Below, in pieces: positions 8,958 to 17,688 of a stretch of 64,000 bases of DNA. Source of the stretch: JAJFIE01 sp964344255 (GTDB lineage Bacteria; Pseudomonadota; Alphaproteobacteria; Rhodospirillales; Casp-alpha2); contig CAYFMQ010000009.1 of NCBI GenBank assembly GCA_964344255.1, positions 1 through 64,000 of the forward strand. The letters run 5' to 3'. The position numbers and the translations under genes are program-made. A model generated the notes under the pieces. The model ran no database searches, had not been told where the DNA came from, and worked only from the letters and a program-made list of their open reading frames with translations. How positions within the stretch are numbered: position 1 is the stretch's first letter; the number at the start of each line of letters is the position of its first letter.

Positions 8958-10196
8958 CTACAGGATGCGATCCAGTACATTGATCAAGCGGTCCACATCT
9001 TCAGGCGTGGTGTAATGAACCATGCTGGCTCTGACCACGCCGTCTTCGGGATCCAGGCCCAGGGCCTGCGTCAGGCGATAAGCATAGAAATTACCGCTCG
9101 ATACCGCAACTTTGTCGCCCAACGTCAACGGAGGGATTCCAGCCGATGCCCGCCCCTTGACGGTAAAGGCGAACGTCGGCGCCCGTGTTGCTCGGTCAGG
9201 CGATGAGGTGCCGATCAGCCGCACGTCAGGCTTTGTCGCAATAAAATCCAGGAAACGCTCGGAAAGCGTCTCTTCATGGCGCGATGCCAACTCAAACACC
9301 GCCTTCACCCGCTCATGCAGGCTGTTGGCAGGTTGATCGTGGTGGTGGCTGTAAACGGCGTCGAAATAGTCCGCAATGCCAACAAGCGAGGCAAACATCT
9401 CGTGCTGGGGCCCGGCCGGATTCATCTTGTAGGGCAGGGCCTCTTCGCCGTGAAAGAAGTGATACTGGTTGCGGGCTTCCAGCAAGTGCTCCCGCTTGCC
9501 GTAGAGACAGCCCATATGCGGGCCGAAAATCTTGTAAAAGCTGAACAAGTAGAAATCCACATCCCAGGCCTTCACGTCGATGGCTCGGTGCGGCGCATAG
9601 GCGACTCCATCAACGCAGACGCGCGCACCGGCGTCATGAACCCGTTTCGTAATCGCCGCCACGTCGTTGATCTCGCCCACCAGATTGGACACATGGGGAA
9701 ACGCAACAAGTCGCGTTCGGTCATCCATCAACCCGTCCAGGTCGTTTGGATCGAGCAGCCCTGTAATCGGATCAACTTTCCATTCCAGAACGTTGATTCC
9801 GGTATTTGCCAGGCGGTGCCAAGGGCCGGCATTGGCTTCGTGGTTCTGGTCGGCGACGATGATGGTATCGCCCTCATTCCAAAGGGGGCGTAAAGCCTGG
9901 GCCAGGACATAAACATTGAAAGATGTCGAAGGACTGACGGAGACCTCGTCCGGATCAGCGCCGATCATGGCCGCCATCAAATCGTGGCCTTCATCCATGC
10001 GGGCCTGCGCCTTGGCGGCGAGCGGATAGTGAGAACCGGGTTGGACCTGGGTTTCGGTCATATAGGCCGTCAGGCGGTCGATGACGCTCTGCGGCACGTA
10101 GGATCCGCCGGCGTTTTCGAAGAAAGACCATTCCCAGCATGGGTCTGGATAAAGGGACCGCACAAATTCCAGGTCCAGTTCGCTCGCATTGGTCAC
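8958..10196 (-). CDS. Class V aminotransferase / cysteine-desulfurase-like protein
   Basis: 412 residues. This PLP enzyme of fold type I resembles the cysteine-desulfurase-like group of class V. The PLP lysine is Lys222 in SFYKIFGPHMG. The Asp-containing strand DGVAYAPHRAIDV and the phosphate-site region SPSTSFNV are also present. The reading frame is open back to 10373, but GTG at 10196 has AGGAG nine bases upstream and avoids overlap with the PilZ gene. There is no SUF or ISC neighbour, so a role in Fe-S assembly is not supported. The substrate is unknown. It follows the second PilZ gene by 58 bases and is likely co-transcribed with it. Confidence 0.85.
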   Translation of the reverse strand: MTNASELDLEFVRSLYPDPCWEWSFFENAGGSYVPQSVIDRLTAYMTETQVQPGSHYPLAAKAQARMDEGHDLMAAMIGADPDEVSVSPSTSFNVYVLAQALRPLWNEGDTIIVADQNHEANAGPWHRLANTGINVLEWKVDPITGLLDPNDLDGLMDDRTRLVAFPHVSNLVGEINDVAAITKRVHDAGARVCVDGVAYAPHRAIDVKAWDVDFYLFSFYKIFGPHMGCLYGKREHLLEARNQYHFFHGEEALPYKMNPAGPQHEMFASLVGIADYFDAVYSHHHDQPANSLHERVKAVFELASRHEETLSERFLDFIATKPDVRLIGTSSPDRATRAPTFAFTVKGRASAGIPPLTLGDKVAVSSGNFYAYRLTQALGLDPEDGVVRASMVHYTTPEDVDRLINVLDRIL

Positions 10197-10254
10197 GTAT
10201 TGATACTCCTGATGATTATGACTGATGTTGATGTAATTTTCCGTGGGGCCATCA

Positions 10255-10563
10255 TCAATAGATTGCGACAGCCAGAAGCAGATCGGCAATAGCATCCACT
10301 TCCTGGTCGAACTTGACACCGACGGTATAACGATTGGACCAGGCGACATGCGCATCGGCGGTGCCGAGATCACCTATATCGATAGTAACGGCCTGACCCG
10401 GTTCGACCGGCACTCGGGTGGTAAGTCTGGCGCCGCCGGGCGAGATGTTTTCGATGGAGGCCCGGCCCTTGCGCTCTCCGGTATCGATCTTGCCCTCCAG
10501 ATCGACGCCGACCTCGGTCCGCACGTGGCGGCGTGTCACCATTTCTCCCGTCTGCGTTGTCAT
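10255..10563 (-). CDS. PilZ-domain protein
   Basis: 102 residues from ATG 10563, with AGGGG about ten bases upstream. The frame stays open to 10608 without a better site. The two PilZ cyclic-di-GMP signatures are present: RRHVR near residue 11, and NISPGGARL. The protein consists of one PilZ barrel, suggesting a receptor or adaptor that acts on a partner. It shares layout but little sequence with the frameshifted PilZ protein at 8597-8928. It is divergent from ilvD. Confidence 0.85.
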   Translation of the reverse strand: MTTQTGEMVTRRHVRTEVGVDLEGKIDTGERKGRASIENISPGGARLTTRVPVEPGQAVTIDIGDLGTADAHVAWSNRYTVGVKFDQEVDAIADLLLAVAIY

Positions 10564-10769
10564 ATTCAGCTTACCCCTGTTCCCCCGGGAACATTCCAAG
10601 GCCGCCATCCTAACGCACGAAGGGGAGGGTGCGCCATAGAGGAAACGGATAACTTAACAATATAAAGGGCAAAATATCGATAAAGACTGGGAATCAGGGC
10701 CCGGGCGCATTATGTTCCGCTCATCAGGGTTTTTACCCACCCAAATGAGATTTTACAGAGAGAAATTTG

Positions 10770-12620
10770 ATGCCCGAATACCGCTCAAGAACCACCACCC
10801 ACGGACGTAACATGGCAGGTGCGCGCAGCCTGTGGCGCGCCACCGGCATGAAGGACGGGGACTTCGGCAAGCCTATCATTGCCGTCGCCAACTCTTTCAC
10901 CCAGTTTGTTCCCGGCCATGTGCATCTGAAGGATCTGGGTCAGATGGTAGCCCGCGAGATCGAGGCTGCTGGCGGCGTCGCCAAGGAATTCAACACCATC
11001 GCCGTCGATGACGGTATCGCCATGGGTCACAGTGGCATGCTTTACAGCCTGCCGAGCCGCGAACTGATTGCCGACAGCGTTGAGTACATGGTCAATGCAC
11101 ATTGCGCCGATGCGATGGTATGTATTTCCAACTGCGACAAGATCACGCCCGGCATGCTGATGGCGGCCATGCGCCTGAACATCCCTGCCGTATTCGTCTC
11201 CGGCGGCCCCATGGAAGCCGGCAAGATGGTCATCGAAGGGGAAGACAGGAAAGCCGATCTTGTTGACGCCATGATCGTGGCGGCTAATCCTGAAACCACG
11301 GATGAAACTGCCGACAGTTATGAGCGTTCCGCCTGTCCCACCTGCGGATCCTGTTCTGGTATGTTCACGGCCAATTCCATGAACTGCCTGGCAGAAGCCA
11401 TGGGCCTGGGCCTGCCGGGCAACGGTTCTTTGTTGGCGACACATGGCGACCGACGGGAGCTGTTCATGAAAGCCGCACGCCAGATCATGGAGTTGTGCAA
11501 ACGCTACTACGAACAAGACGATGACAGCGTCCTGCCGCGTTCTATCGGGTCTTTCGAAGGTTTTGAGAACGCCATGACCGTGGACATCGCCATGGGCGGT
11601 TCCACCAACACGGTGCTTCACCTGCTCGCCATGGCGCAGGAAGCCCAACTGAACTTCACCATGAAGGACATGGACCGCCTGAGCCGCAAGGTGCCGCACC
11701 TGTCGAAACTGTCACCATCCACCAACGTCTATCACATGGAAGATTTCCATCGCGCCGGCGGTATCCTGGGCATCATGGGCGAACTTGACCGTGGCGGCTT
11801 GATCCACCGCGCCAATCCGACTGTTCACGAGGCGACCATCGGCGATGCAATCGACCGATGGGACATTCGGCGGTCCAACAGTGAAGAAGTGCACCAGTTC
11901 TATATGGCCGCCCCCGGTAACGTGCCGACACAGGAAGCGTTCTCCCAGTCGAAACGCTACAACAGCCTGGATACGGACCGTGAAAACGGTTGCATTCGCG
12001 ATGTCGAGCACCCTTACAGCCCCGATGGCGGTCTGGCCGTTCTCTATGGCAACATCGCCGAAGAGGGTTGCGTGGTGAAAACCGCCGGTGTGGACGCGGA
12101 TAACCTGACCTTCAAGGGCTCCGCCGTCATCATGGAAAGCCAGGAAGAGGCCATCGCCCGTATTCTCGGCGGTGACGTGAAATCCGGCGATGTCGTGATT
12201 GTCAGATACGAAGGCCCCAAGGGGGGGCCTGGCATGCAGGAAATGCTCTATCCCACCAGCTACCTTAAATCCATGGGCCTGGGCAAGGAGTGCGCCCTGC
12301 TGACCGACGGACGGTTCTCGGGCGCGACATCAGGTCTTTCCATCGGCCATGTGTCACCGGAAGCAGCCGAAGGCGGCGCTATCGGTCTGATCGAGAACGG
12401 CGATACCATCGAGATCGACATTCCCAACAGGCTCATCCGGGTCGATGTTGACGATACCGAGCTGGCGAAACGACGCGAGGCCATGGAAGCCAGGGGCAGC
12501 GGCGCCTGGAAACCGGCCACGCGCGACCGTCACGTTTCATCCGCTTTGCAGGCCTACGCGGCTCTGGCGACCTCTGCTTCGCGTGGCGCGGTACGCGATG
12601 TCGGTCAGGTTAACAGCTAA
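10770..12620 (+). CDS. ilvD: Dihydroxy-acid dehydratase
   Basis: 616 residues. It converts 2,3-dihydroxy-isovalerate and its methyl homologue to the 2-oxo acids in valine, isoleucine and leucine synthesis. Fe-S ligand cysteines are visible in CISNCDK and in CPTCGSCSGMF. The C-terminal motif LTDGRFSGATSG is also typical. The start is ATG 10770; a TTG lies directly before it. The length is normal for the long (IlvD) group. Only three bases separate it from the next gene, so it leads an operon that is otherwise catabolic-looking. It could therefore be a sugar-acid dehydratase paralogue, although the sequence fits IlvD well. Confidence 0.93.
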   Translation: MPEYRSRTTTHGRNMAGARSLWRATGMKDGDFGKPIIAVANSFTQFVPGHVHLKDLGQMVAREIEAAGGVAKEFNTIAVDDGIAMGHSGMLYSLPSRELIADSVEYMVNAHCADAMVCISNCDKITPGMLMAAMRLNIPAVFVSGGPMEAGKMVIEGEDRKADLVDAMIVAANPETTDETADSYERSACPTCGSCSGMFTANSMNCLAEAMGLGLPGNGSLLATHGDRRELFMKAARQIMELCKRYYEQDDDSVLPRSIGSFEGFENAMTVDIAMGGSTNTVLHLLAMAQEAQLNFTMKDMDRLSRKVPHLSKLSPSTNVYHMEDFHRAGGILGIMGELDRGGLIHRANPTVHEATIGDAIDRWDIRRSNSEEVHQFYMAAPGNVPTQEAFSQSKRYNSLDTDRENGCIRDVEHPYSPDGGLAVLYGNIAEEGCVVKTAGVDADNLTFKGSAVIMESQEEAIARILGGDVKSGDVVIVRYEGPKGGPGMQEMLYPTSYLKSMGLGKECALLTDGRFSGATSGLSIGHVSPEAAEGGAIGLIENGDTIEIDIPNRLIRVDVDDTELAKRREAMEARGSGAWKPATRDRHVSSALQAYAALATSASRGAVRDVGQVNS

Positions 12621-12623
12621 GCA

Positions 12624-13454
12624 ATGACGCCAACCTTCCGCGCCTTGCATGAACGGGAGGGAATATTCGTCATTCCCAACCCTTGGGATGTGGGAACGGC
12701 CAGGGTTCTGGCCTCATTGGGATTTGAGGCGCTGGCGACCACCAGCGCAGGACAGGCGTTTTCATCAGGCGTGACGGAAGGGGCAATAGGCCAGGACCAG
12801 GTTCTGACCCATTGCCGTGAGATGGTGGCGGCAACCTCTCTGCCGGTATCCGCCGATCTGGAGAAAGGCTTCGGCGACAGCCCCGAAAGCGTTGCCGAAA
12901 CCATTCGTCTGGCGGCGGAAACGGGGCTCGCCGGTTGTTCTATCGAGGATCATACCGGCGATCCCGAAAACCCCATTTTCGATTTCTCCCTCGCCTGTGA
13001 GCGCATCAACGCCGCAGTGGAAACAGCGAGGAATCTGCCCGGTGATTTTGTTCTCACAGCCAGATCGGAAAATCATCTATGGGGACGGCCTGACTTGGAT
13101 GACACCGTCAAACGCCTTCAGGCCTTTGAAGAAGCCGGCGCCGATGTGCTTTATGCGCCCGGGTTACCGGCATTAGAGGACATTCGGTCGGTATGCGCAT
13201 CCGTTTCCAAACCTGTTAACGTGGTCATGGGAATGCCCGGTCCGGCATTTGGCCTGCCGGAACTTCACGAAGCGGGCGTAAAGCGAGTCAGTGTCGGCTC
13301 CGCCTTTTCCCGGCTAGCCTTCGGCGCCCTGATGGCCGCGTGCCGGGAAATCCTTGATGACGGCACGTTCACCTTTGCAAAAGACGCTGCCGGTTTTGGC
13401 GAGCTTGATGCTATCTTTGCCGGCTATAGGGAAGACAGCCAACCGGGGGATTGA
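12624..13454 (+). CDS. Isocitrate lyase/PEP mutase family protein
   Basis: 276 residues forming a TIM barrel of the isocitrate-lyase/phosphoenolpyruvate-mutase superfamily. Signs include the start IFVIPNPWDVGTARVL, the metal-site strand SADLEKGFGD, and IEDHTGDP, which corresponds to the EDK/EDH segment. The catalytic KKCGH loop of isocitrate lyase is absent, as in most short members. Members cleave or form C-C or C-P bonds on 2-hydroxy or phosphono acids. The substrate here cannot be told. Its stop overlaps the start of the next gene (TGATG), implying coupled translation. Confidence 0.85.
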   Translation: MTPTFRALHEREGIFVIPNPWDVGTARVLASLGFEALATTSAGQAFSSGVTEGAIGQDQVLTHCREMVAATSLPVSADLEKGFGDSPESVAETIRLAAETGLAGCSIEDHTGDPENPIFDFSLACERINAAVETARNLPGDFVLTARSENHLWGRPDLDDTVKRLQAFEEAGADVLYAPGLPALEDIRSVCASVSKPVNVVMGMPGPAFGLPELHEAGVKRVSVGSAFSRLAFGALMAACREILDDGTFTFAKDAAGFGELDAIFAGYREDSQPGD

Positions 13455-14398
13455 TGAATATTCCACAGTTTCCGTCGCGTGATTACATCGGCTATGCAGA
13501 TGAAAGGCCCGATCCGAAATGGCCCGGTGGCGCGTTTGTTGCCGTCAATTTCGTCATGAATTACGAAGAGGGCGCCGAGTTTGGCCTGCTGGAAGGTGAC
13601 GCGCATGCGGAAGCGTCCTTGTCCGACCTGACGCCGGCTGACTACCTCATGGGCCAGCGGCATCTGAACATCGAATCTCTTTACGAATATGGCTCGCGTG
13701 TCGGTTTCTGGCGTATCCTGAAACAGTTCATGGACCGTGATATGCCGTTGACCTTCAACGTGGTGGGCCGGGCGCTGGAATTAAACCCCAAGGCGGCGGA
13801 GACCATGGCAAGATGCGTCAGCGACGGCCTGGCCGACGTTCAGAGCCATGGCTGGCGCTGGATCAACTATGCGGATGTAGACGAGGACGAAGAGCGCGAC
13901 CACATCGGGCGCTGTATCGATGTCATCCGGGGCATGACCGGCGAGCGACCCATCGGCTGGTATACGGGAAGGCCGTCCGTCAACACCCGCCGTCTTGTGG
14001 TGGAGGAGGGCGGCTTTTTATACGATTCAGACGCCTATAACGACGACCTGCCTTACTGGACGACGGACTTCGCCAGCGCCGGCAAGCCCGCCCACCTAAT
14101 CGTGCCTTATGGCCTGGACACCAACGACAGCCGATGCGCACGCAACCAGGGGTTCGATCTGGCTGACGACTATTTCATCTTTTTGAGAGATACCTTCGAT
14201 ACGCTCTACCGGGAAGGAGGGGAAGGCCAGCCGGGCATGATGAGCATCGGCATGCACTGCCGCCTGATCGGCAAGCCGGGCCGTATTGCCGGTCTGATCA
14301 AGTTCCTGGATCACGTACAGGCCCACGACAGGGCCTGGGTTGCCAGGCGCAACGATATCGCCAGGCACTGGGCTGAAATTCATCCGTTTGGGGGATAA
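13454..14398 (+). CDS. PuuE-type polysaccharide deacetylase family protein (allantoinase-like)
   Basis: 314 residues. This NodB-like barrel belongs to the PuuE group, which includes the cofactor-free allantoinase of Pseudomonas. Characteristic parts are RDYIGYADERPDPKWP at the start, FNVVGRALELNP, DVQSHGWRWINY, and GMHCRLIGKPGR near the end. Allantoinase opens allantoin to allantoate in purine breakdown. No other ureide or uricase gene is present in the window, so the substrate could be another cyclic amide. The ATG at 13454 overlaps the preceding stop by one base, and the SDR gene starts five bases after its stop. Confidence 0.8.
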   Translation: MNIPQFPSRDYIGYADERPDPKWPGGAFVAVNFVMNYEEGAEFGLLEGDAHAEASLSDLTPADYLMGQRHLNIESLYEYGSRVGFWRILKQFMDRDMPLTFNVVGRALELNPKAAETMARCVSDGLADVQSHGWRWINYADVDEDEERDHIGRCIDVIRGMTGERPIGWYTGRPSVNTRRLVVEEGGFLYDSDAYNDDLPYWTTDFASAGKPAHLIVPYGLDTNDSRCARNQGFDLADDYFIFLRDTFDTLYREGGEGQPGMMSIGMHCRLIGKPGRIAGLIKFLDHVQAHDRAWVARRNDIARHWAEIHPFGG

Positions 14399-14402
14399 TC
14401 AT

Positions 14403-15185
14403 ATGGAATCCTTTAACCGCCTTGTTGGCAAGACTGCCATCGTTACTGGCGCTTCATCGGGAATCGGCCGCGCCATAGCCATGCGCTATGCGGCCGAGGG
14501 GGCCTACGTCGTAATCGCCGATATCACCACAGAAGCCAAAGAAGGCGGCGAACCGACAGCAGACGTCATCGCTGCCGATGGCGGTAACGCCGAATTTCAT
14601 CACGTTGATGTAGCCGAAGCCACCGCCGTCGATGCCCTGTTCGATGCCTTCCTGGCGCGTCATGACCGCCTCGATATCCTAGTCAATAACGCCATGACCT
14701 ATTGCTCGAAACCCTGTCATGATACTTCGGAAGCCGAATGGGACCGGGTCATGGACGTCAATCTAAAGGGGGCATATTTGTGTAGCCGGCGCGCCATCAT
14801 ACAAATGCTCAAACAAGACGTAATAAACGAAGCCCGAGGCCGCATCGTCAATATATCTTCCCAGCACGGCATGATTTCGTGTCCCGGTGATATCTCCTAT
14901 GGCGTCAGCAAGGCAGGCAACGTCTATATGACCCGCCAAATCGCCGCCGATTACGCCAAGGACCATATCATCTGCAATGCTGTTGCCCCGGGCAAGATCC
15001 TCACTGGTGCTCCCGATATTCCCACAACGCCGGAGGCGCTCGAATATTCCCATGCCAGAACACCGATGCCGCGATTGGGCAAACCTGAGGATGTGGCTTC
15101 CGCCGCCGTGTTCCTGGCGAGTGATGAAGCCACCTACATGACAGGTGTCAACCTGATGGTGGATGGCGGCTGGCGAGCGGCCTGA
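14403..15185 (+). CDS. Short-chain dehydrogenase/reductase
   Basis: 260 residues. Classical SDR with cofactor motif TGASSGIG at residues 15-22, NNA in ILVNNAMT, the catalytic Ser in NISSQHG and Tyr-x-x-x-Lys in YGVSKAG. The C-terminal MVDGGW is typical. The first strand is followed by acidic ADITTEAK, suggesting NAD preference. The ATG at 14403 begins right after the preceding gene, and the frame remains open upstream inside that gene. The substrate is unknown. It closes the ilvD, PEP-mutase-like, PuuE-like, SDR run and converges on the aminotransferase that ends at 15191. Confidence 0.88.
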   Translation: MESFNRLVGKTAIVTGASSGIGRAIAMRYAAEGAYVVIADITTEAKEGGEPTADVIAADGGNAEFHHVDVAEATAVDALFDAFLARHDRLDILVNNAMTYCSKPCHDTSEAEWDRVMDVNLKGAYLCSRRAIIQMLKQDVINEARGRIVNISSQHGMISCPGDISYGVSKAGNVYMTRQIAADYAKDHIICNAVAPGKILTGAPDIPTTPEALEYSHARTPMPRLGKPEDVASAAVFLASDEATYMTGVNLMVDGGWRAA

Positions 15186-15190
15186 ACAGG

Positions 15191-16363
15191 TTATCTTGCG
15201 AGACGTTCCGCAATGGCCGGCATCACCGACGCATCCACGTTGGCGAAAGCGAAGCGCAGCATGCTTTCCTGATCGGGGCCGAACATGGATCCTGGCAGGC
15301 ACAGCAGGTTTTCTTCCTGCGCCAACCCCCGCGCCACGTGACGGGCATCCTTGTCCGTGAAGGGATGCTCGACAAAAGCGAAATAGGCGCCGATGGAATG
15401 GATGCGATAGCCCGCATTATGCCCTTCGAGCGCCGCTGCAAAAGCCTGTACCCGGTCCGCCATCAGCATGCGTTTTTCCCGCCGCCAGTCATCAAGGCTC
15501 TGAAGACCATACAGAGCAGCCCGCTGGGCGATATTTGGCGCGCAAATGGAAACGCAGTCCATCACCTTGGCGACTTCCGACAAGAAGCCGGGTGCGGCAA
15601 CGATGGCACCGCAGCGATAGCCTGTCAGGCTGAAGACCTTGGAAAAGCTGTAAAGGTGTATCAACCCGGCGTCGCGCCAGCCGGCGTCGGCAAAAAGCCC
15701 ATGCGGAGCACCAGCGTCGGGTTTCAGGAAATCACGGTAGGTTTCGTCCAGCACCAGGGCGATGCCGTGGTCTTCGGCAAGATCGAGGAACGCCTGCAAC
15801 AGATCGGGCGGATAGACCGCACCCGTCGGATTGTTGGGCGTCACCAGCACGATGGCCTTGGTATTCTGGCGGATCAGGCCGGCAGCCGTTTCCACATCCG
15901 GCAGCATTCCGTTTTTCGCCGAACAGGGAAGGGGAATGGCATCGATGCCCAGCATATCCAAGGTCATCTTGTGGTTGAAGTACCAGGGTGTCGGCAGGAT
16001 GACGGAAGCACCCGAAGAGGCAAGCGATACCATGGTCAGGAAAAAGGCCTGGTTGCATCCAGAAGAAATCAGCACGTCTTCCGCATCAACCTGTCCGCCG
16101 TAAGTGTTGGAAATATCCGCCGCCAGCGCAGCACGCAGCTCCGGAATGCCCTCGACATCAGTATAGAAGGAGCTGGCGCCATCCCTGACAGCATCGGCCA
16201 AAAATGCCCGTAACCGTTCATCGGGCGGATATCCGGGGACGGCCTGACACACGTCGATCAACGGTTTGTCGTTTCCGAATTTATCCGGAGTCAACCATCC
16301 GGCGGCTTCGGAAATAGGAGGGGCTTCGGTCCCGATGACCAAGGGATTTGCAGATAAGCTCAT
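15191..16363 (-). CDS. Class I/II PLP-dependent aminotransferase
   Basis: 390 residues. This fold type I aminotransferase of the aspartate/aromatic family has the PLP lysine in LYSFSKVFSLTGYRCG, the Asn-Pro motif in VTPNNPTGAVYPPD, and Asp-Glu-Thr-Tyr in LVLDETYRDF. The start ATG 16363 is preceded by AGAG. The frame continues to 16429 but overlaps the GFA gene. It is the last gene of the minus-strand operon that begins with erpA. The amino donor and acceptor cannot be told. Confidence 0.88.
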   Translation of the reverse strand: MSLSANPLVIGTEAPPISEAAGWLTPDKFGNDKPLIDVCQAVPGYPPDERLRAFLADAVRDGASSFYTDVEGIPELRAALAADISNTYGGQVDAEDVLISSGCNQAFFLTMVSLASSGASVILPTPWYFNHKMTLDMLGIDAIPLPCSAKNGMLPDVETAAGLIRQNTKAIVLVTPNNPTGAVYPPDLLQAFLDLAEDHGIALVLDETYRDFLKPDAGAPHGLFADAGWRDAGLIHLYSFSKVFSLTGYRCGAIVAAPGFLSEVAKVMDCVSICAPNIAQRAALYGLQSLDDWRREKRMLMADRVQAFAAALEGHNAGYRIHSIGAYFAFVEHPFTDKDARHVARGLAQEENLLCLPGSMFGPDQESMLRFAFANVDASVMPAIAERLAR

Positions 16364-16383
16364 TTTGCAGGAAATCTCTTTTA

Positions 16384-16779
16384 TTAAATCACTCTGACTT
16401 TGGGAAGGTGGGTATCCATCTTGACCCATTCGATTTGTTTCGCTGTCCAGATATGGCGCTCCGGAGGCAGTTTACCGGGTACATCCAGGGTACCCACAGT
16501 TACATCCAGATAGTCGGGATACGTGTCGTATTTGAGGTAAATATGCGTACCGCAACTCGGGCAGAAGGCACGCCGCCCTTCGTTTGAGGATTTGAAAACA
16601 ACGAGATCACCCTGGGTGATTTCAAAATCATCCTCGGCAACCGTGGTCCAGGTCACCATGGGGGAACCGGTTGATTTGCGGCAAAACTCACAGTGGCAAT
16701 GGCAGATACTGTCGGCCTTACCGGTGATACGATAACGCACTGCGCCACAGGCACAGCCACCCAGAATCTCAGTACTCAT
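16384..16779 (-). CDS. GFA-family zinc protein (glutathione-dependent formaldehyde-activating enzyme-like)
   Basis: 131 residues. Cysteine motifs of the GFA/CENP-V fold are all visible: GCACGAVRY near the N-terminus, CHCEFCRKS, and FCPSCGTHIYLKY. Gfa of Paracoccus speeds formation of S-hydroxymethylglutathione. Most family members have unknown substrates, so formaldehyde should not be assumed. Another GFA gene lies at 17215-17637 with an NTF2-like gene between them. The shared layout (CxCG, CHC.xC, FCPxCG) suggests an old duplication. Confidence 0.88.
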   Translation of the reverse strand: MSTEILGGCACGAVRYRITGKADSICHCHCEFCRKSTGSPMVTWTTVAEDDFEITQGDLVVFKSSNEGRRAFCPSCGTHIYLKYDTYPDYLDVTVGTLDVPGKLPPERHIWTAKQIEWVKMDTHLPKVRVI

Positions 16780-16805
16780 ACCCTCTCAGACCCCATTATT
16801 TCATT

Positions 16806-17195
16806 TCATGCCGGATCGGCATGCCAGACCTTGTTCAGAATGGTCCATGTTTCGCCGTCTTTTACAAGCAACAGATAATCCGTGAAACGTTTCCCGAGAT
16901 ACAAATCATCGACAAAAGCCATGGCGACGCGACCCTTCACGTCGAGGGACTTAAGCGACATATCGAACGGCTCGCCGTTTTCAGCCGGTGGTGGCTGGGA
17001 TGAGACAAATTTGACAAATGCCTCTTTGTCCATGTCCAGTCTCTCGCCGGAGGAAGATGAAAACCCACAAACCGTGCCGTTTTCGTGGAAGCATTTTTCA
17101 ATCAAGTCGCCGCGGGAAAGGTGCATCCCCTGGAAATATTCATCCAGCGTCTGGTCTATCTGTTTGCGCTCGTCCGCATCTATGTCCTGAACCAT
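16806..17195 (-). CDS. NTF2-like (SnoaL/lumazine-binding-type) protein
   Basis: 129 residues from ATG 17195, which has AAGGG eight bases upstream. A TTG further up at 17210 is less likely. The alpha-plus-beta cone pattern of NTF2-like proteins is visible: an N-terminal helix pair (IDQTLDEYFQGMHLSRGDLI), HENGTVCGF, and the C-terminal strands LLLVKDGETWTILNKVWHAD. Related proteins bind or isomerise small ligands. No catalytic set can be assigned. It lies between two GFA genes in one operon. Confidence 0.8.
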   Translation of the reverse strand: MVQDIDADERKQIDQTLDEYFQGMHLSRGDLIEKCFHENGTVCGFSSSSGERLDMDKEAFVKFVSSQPPPAENGEPFDMSLKSLDVKGRVAMAFVDDLYLGKRFTDYLLLVKDGETWTILNKVWHADPA

Positions 17196-17214
17196 CGGCA
17201 ATCCCTTCAAAAGG

Positions 17215-17637
17215 CTATTTCATTATCTCTTCGAGAAGTGGGGGATTTCCTTCATGCTCCGGCAGTCCGTCATCGATGTGGAGCCAACGGACGGCATCGG
17301 AAACGAAACCATGAGCGGACGGTGCAACCGATCCCGGATCGTCCAGCGTTGCTGCCGTGATGTAGATATGATCGGGATCGCTCTCGAAGGTAAAACTGAT
17401 CTGGGCGCCACAGGTCGGACAAAAACCACGCCGGCCATCGTCTGAGGATTCAAACGTCGATAGGTCGCCTTTAACAAAGTTGAATTTATCGGCATTCAAA
17501 CCGGCCCAGGTAACAAAAGCGCTGGCCCCGGCCCGCCTGCAGATAGAGCAATGGCAATGAAAGACCCCGAAAGGCTCTCCGGAAAATTCATAGCGGATAG
17601 CGCCGCATAAACATCCGCCTTCTTGTTTATCGCTCAA
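17215..17637 (-). CDS. GFA-family zinc protein, second copy
   Basis: About 140 residues from TTG 17637, which has GGAAGAG upstream. The frame is open to 17685, immediately after xth, so the exact start is uncertain. Motifs are GGCLCGAIRYEF, CHCSICRRAG and FCPTCGAQISF, matching the zinc-binding scheme of the other copy at 16384-16779. The C-terminus (WLHIDDGLPEHEG) also resembles the other copy. The reaction and substrate are unknown. It follows xth by about 50 bases. Confidence 0.85.
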   Translation of the reverse strand: MSDKQEGGCLCGAIRYEFSGEPFGVFHCHCSICRRAGASAFVTWAGLNADKFNFVKGDLSTFESSDDGRRGFCPTCGAQISFTFESDPDHIYITAATLDDPGSVAPSAHGFVSDAVRWLHIDDGLPEHEGNPPLLEEIMK

Positions 17638-17688
17638 TTTTCGTTCTCTTCCCAGGTCAGGATAATGACACCGATGCCGGTACAAACA

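Noticed and set aside
15338..16213. 291-codon plus-strand frame opposite the aminotransferase
   Set aside because: The minus-strand aminotransferase has all PLP motifs. The plus-strand frame has no recognisable domain.
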